A stretch of 6,784 bases of DNA from Treponema sp. GTDB lineage: Bacteria; Spirochaetota; Spirochaetia; Treponematales; Breznakiellaceae. A program made the translations under genes and the position numbers. Each line of letters begins with the position of its first letter. The stretch's first letter is position 1. This document shows positions 5,276 through 6,784 of this stretch, piece after piece. The stretch lies in NCBI GenBank assembly GCA_031255815.1, contig JAIRRU010000235.1, positions 1-6,784 on the forward strand. The letters run 5' to 3'. Under the pieces are notes generated by a model. That model worked only from the letters and a program-made list of their open reading frames with translations. It had not been told where the DNA came from and did not search any database.

Positions 5276-6274
5276 TCATTCCCCCTGCGCGAATACCTTT
5301 TCAAAGGCGGCGATCAATTCCGGCTTGAGTTCTTCGATAAGGGCGCCTTCCCGGGAAAATCCCGCGGCGTTTTTGTGCCCCCCGCCCCCGAAACCCGCGG
5401 CAATGGCGGCCACGTTTACCCTGTCGCGGGAACGCAGGCCCACGGTACATTTTTTCTGGTTTTCCTGACGGATAACGGCAACCGCCTCCGTCCCGGCCAC
5501 GGCGAGCAGAAGCTGGTAGAGACTGTCCGAATCCCGGCCTTCAAGGCCGAAGCGCTGGGTCTCCTCGTACTTTTCACAGGTATAGATGAGCTTTCCCCCG
5601 AAGTATTCCTCGGCCCGGGACAGTTGTATGCCTAAAAGCACCCTGGAATTGAAGCTTTTCCCCCCGGTAATGGCGTTAAAAACCTGTTTGGGGTTTCCCC
5701 CTGCCCGGATAAGCCGGGCCGCCCGGATAAAGGCCTCGGCGCCCCCCTCGTCCAGGTGGCGGAAGAAGCCCGTATCCGTACAGAGCCCGAAGAGGAGCAG
5801 GTTCGCCTCCTCCCCGTTCGGGGAAAGCCCCAGGGCCTCGATAAGCTCCAGGATCATGAAGGTGGTTGAGGGGGCGCCGCTATCCAGGAAAACCGGATTA
5901 TCCCGGTCTCCCCGGGGGAGGCTGCCCACCGCGTGGTGATCCACGATGCCCAGGGGAAGCCCCCGGAGCGGGGACGCCAGGCTGCCGATCCGGTCAAAGG
6001 CGCCGCAGTCCACGATGATCACCCTGGCGTCCCGCCGCTCTTTTTCACCGGGGCTGCTGATAAACCGCGGGGCGTAGCCCGCCACCTCTGTCCGTTTGAA
6101 AGGGCCGGCTGAACAGGGGAAGGCTTCCTTACCCAAACGGCGCAGGGCCGACGCAAGGGCAAGCTGGCTCCCTACGCAATCGCCGTCGGGCTCTTCGTGC
6201 CCGGCTATAAGAAATTTCGATCCTGTTTTGATAAAATCGATAAATTCTGCGGGAACCGGTACCGGGTTTGCCAT
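5276..6274 (-). CDS. DHH/DHHA1-family phosphoesterase, NrnA-like
   Basis: This 332-residue cytoplasmic protein has the two-domain layout of NrnA-type enzymes, which degrade short RNA oligonucleotides and can dephosphorylate 3'-phosphoadenosine 5'-phosphate; some relatives act on pApA from cyclic di-AMP. The DHH domain shows motif I HEEPDGD (H26, D30, D32), motif II VDCG (D89), motif III DHH (112-114) and motif IV CTDTG (D167), together the metal-binding set for manganese or cobalt. The C-terminal DHHA1 domain shows GGGGHKNAAGF (296-306), which binds substrate. The length is typical and all expected metal ligands are present. Motif I has EE where HxNPDGD is commoner, and motif II has C90 after the aspartate. 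The start ATG has only a weak GGGA-type ribosome site, so coupling to the gene 20 bases upstream is likely. The exact substrate cannot be read from the sequence. Confidence 0.88.
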   Translation of the reverse strand: MANPVPVPAEFIDFIKTGSKFLIAGHEEPDGDCVGSQLALASALRRLGKEAFPCSAGPFKRTEVAGYAPRFISSPGEKERRDARVIIVDCGAFDRIGSLASPLRGLPLGIVDHHAVGSLPRGDRDNPVFLDSGAPSTTFMILELIEALGLSPNGEEANLLLFGLCTDTGFFRHLDEGGAEAFIRAARLIRAGGNPKQVFNAITGGKSFNSRVLLGIQLSRAEEYFGGKLIYTCEKYEETQRFGLEGRDSDSLYQLLLAVAGTEAVAVIRQENQKKCTVGLRSRDRVNVAAIAAGFGGGGHKNAAGFSREGALIEELKPELIAAFEKVFAQGE

Positions 6275-6294
6275 ATTACAGTTCCCGTCGGAAC

Positions 6295-6714
6295 CTAAAA
6301 TTCGAGCTTAAGATCGTCTATGTTCTCGAACCGATCGTCTATATTCACCCCGAGAGCGATGTTCCCCCAGCTTGCGTGGGATCTGTCCTTACGCAGATAA
6401 AGCCGGACATGGCTGAAATCGCCGTTTCTGTAGTAAACGGCAAGATACGGCCAGGAATTACCGGAGCCGAGGTAGAGAAGATCCCCCCTGCCGCCGGCCT
6501 CTTCAAACCACTCGATGGGCAGGTAGGCCCGGGCCATTTTATTTACCCCTTTCCGGTACTGAATCACGTAGCCTTTCCGGTAGGGGTACACTTTCTCAAT
6601 AGGCACATTAACATAAAAGTACTCGGACTCCTTGCCTTCGGAAATTTTTTGGGCGAAAAGGGGCGCAATCTGGAAAACAGCACAGAAAGCCACCGCGAAA
6701 AACAGCTTTTTCAT
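6295..6714 (-). CDS. Small exported protein of unknown function
   Basis: The 139-residue protein starts with MKKLFFAVAFCAVFQIAPLFAQ: a lysine pair, a hydrophobic core and a probable signal peptidase I site after A21 (LFA). No lipobox cysteine is placed for lipoprotein processing. The mature part of about 118 residues is rich in tyrosine and short beta-like segments, with IPIEK-like and LPIEWFEEAG stretches, SHVRLYLRKDRSHASWGNI and an acidic end before the C-terminal phenylalanine. I recall similar secreted hypothetical proteins in treponemes, but I cannot verify this and know no function. The ATG at 6714 has TTGGAGG (6721-6727) six bases ahead of it; an in-frame ATG at 6735 lies upstream of that ribosome site and is not the start. 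It is the first gene visible in a unit with the DHH phosphoesterase. Confidence 0.8.
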   Translation of the reverse strand: MKKLFFAVAFCAVFQIAPLFAQKISEGKESEYFYVNVPIEKVYPYRKGYVIQYRKGVNKMARAYLPIEWFEEAGGRGDLLYLGSGNSWPYLAVYYRNGDFSHVRLYLRKDRSHASWGNIALGVNIDDRFENIDDLKLEF

Positions 6715-6720
6715 GTTAAT

Positions 6721-6727
6721 CCTCCAA
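6721..6727 (-). promoter_or_regulatory. Ribosome binding site deciding the start of the exported protein
   Basis: Read on the minus strand this is TTGGAGG, followed by six bases and then ATG at 6714. It fixes the start at MKKLFF and gives a clean signal peptide, in place of the longer reading from 6735 that would put seven extra residues before it. Confidence 0.7.
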
Positions 6728-6743
6728 TCTCTCAAGAATACCG

Positions 6744-6760
6744 AAACCCTGTCCGGGTTT
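6744..6760. other. Small hairpin upstream of the exported-protein gene
   Basis: AAACCC at 6744-6749 pairs with GGGTTT at 6755-6760 around a five-base loop. It lies about 17 bases upstream of the minus-strand ribosome site. On the plus strand it is followed by TTCC, too few T residues for a convincing terminator. It may be a leader structure of the minus-strand unit or chance. Confidence 0.25.
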
Positions 6761-6784
6761 TCCGCGTTTCCTGATACACTAGTA

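Noticed and set aside
5081..5635. 184-residue plus-strand frame across the convergent junction
   Set aside because: It overlaps the end of the TraX gene and the C-terminal coding region of the DHH gene on the other strand, with no ribosome site and no recognisable domain.
6268..6774. 168-residue plus-strand frame opposite the exported protein
   Set aside because: The minus-strand reading has a signal peptide, a proper ribosome site and sensible composition; the plus reading has none.

Overview
The window is a GC-rich bacterial chromosomal segment with five recognisable protein genes on two strands. Palindromic repeats sit in the gaps between them. Gene content and style suggest a free-living or gut-associated treponeme-like spirochaete: a small secreted hypothetical protein of a type I associate with treponemes, many intergenic hairpin repeats, GGAGG ribosome sites and tight overlaps. 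This taxonomic guess is an inference and no marker gene in the window proves it.

Layout on the + strand. Positions 1-489 hold no credible gene. The first ~113 bases are three consecutive hairpins sharing the same outer half-repeats. A possible sigma70-like promoter, a GC-rich hairpin, a terminator-like stem with a T6 run and a perfect 13-bp palindrome then lead into larE (start about 490) and larB (1347-2039), which overlap by one base. These two make the biscarbothioic acid precursor of the nickel-pincer nucleotide cofactor. LarB carboxylates and hydrolyses nicotinic acid adenine dinucleotide, and LarE replaces the carboxylate oxygens with sulfur. The LarE here carries a CxxC plus a third cysteine, which suggests the [4Fe-4S]-dependent catalytic type and not the single-cysteine sacrificial type. 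LarC (nickel insertion) and LarA (the client enzyme) are not in the window.

After a 76-base gap comes a 668-residue cytoplasmic glycosyl hydrolase-like protein (2116-4122; GHL6-type barrel plus beta-galactosidase trimerisation-like domain). A 251-base gap holding long CACGAAC-type inverted repeats follows, then a TraX-family multi-pass membrane protein (4374-5225).

Layout on the - strand. A two-gene unit reads leftward from the right edge: a small exported protein of unknown function (6714-6295), then 20 bases later a DHH/DHHA1 phosphoesterase of the NrnA type (6274-5276). It converges on the TraX gene across a 50-base GC-rich gap.

No complete new system is evident. The points most worth a second look are the three-cysteine LarE paired with a LarB lacking the usual N-terminal segment, the structured larE leader, and the palindromic repeats at 1-113, 435-466 and 4198-4297.
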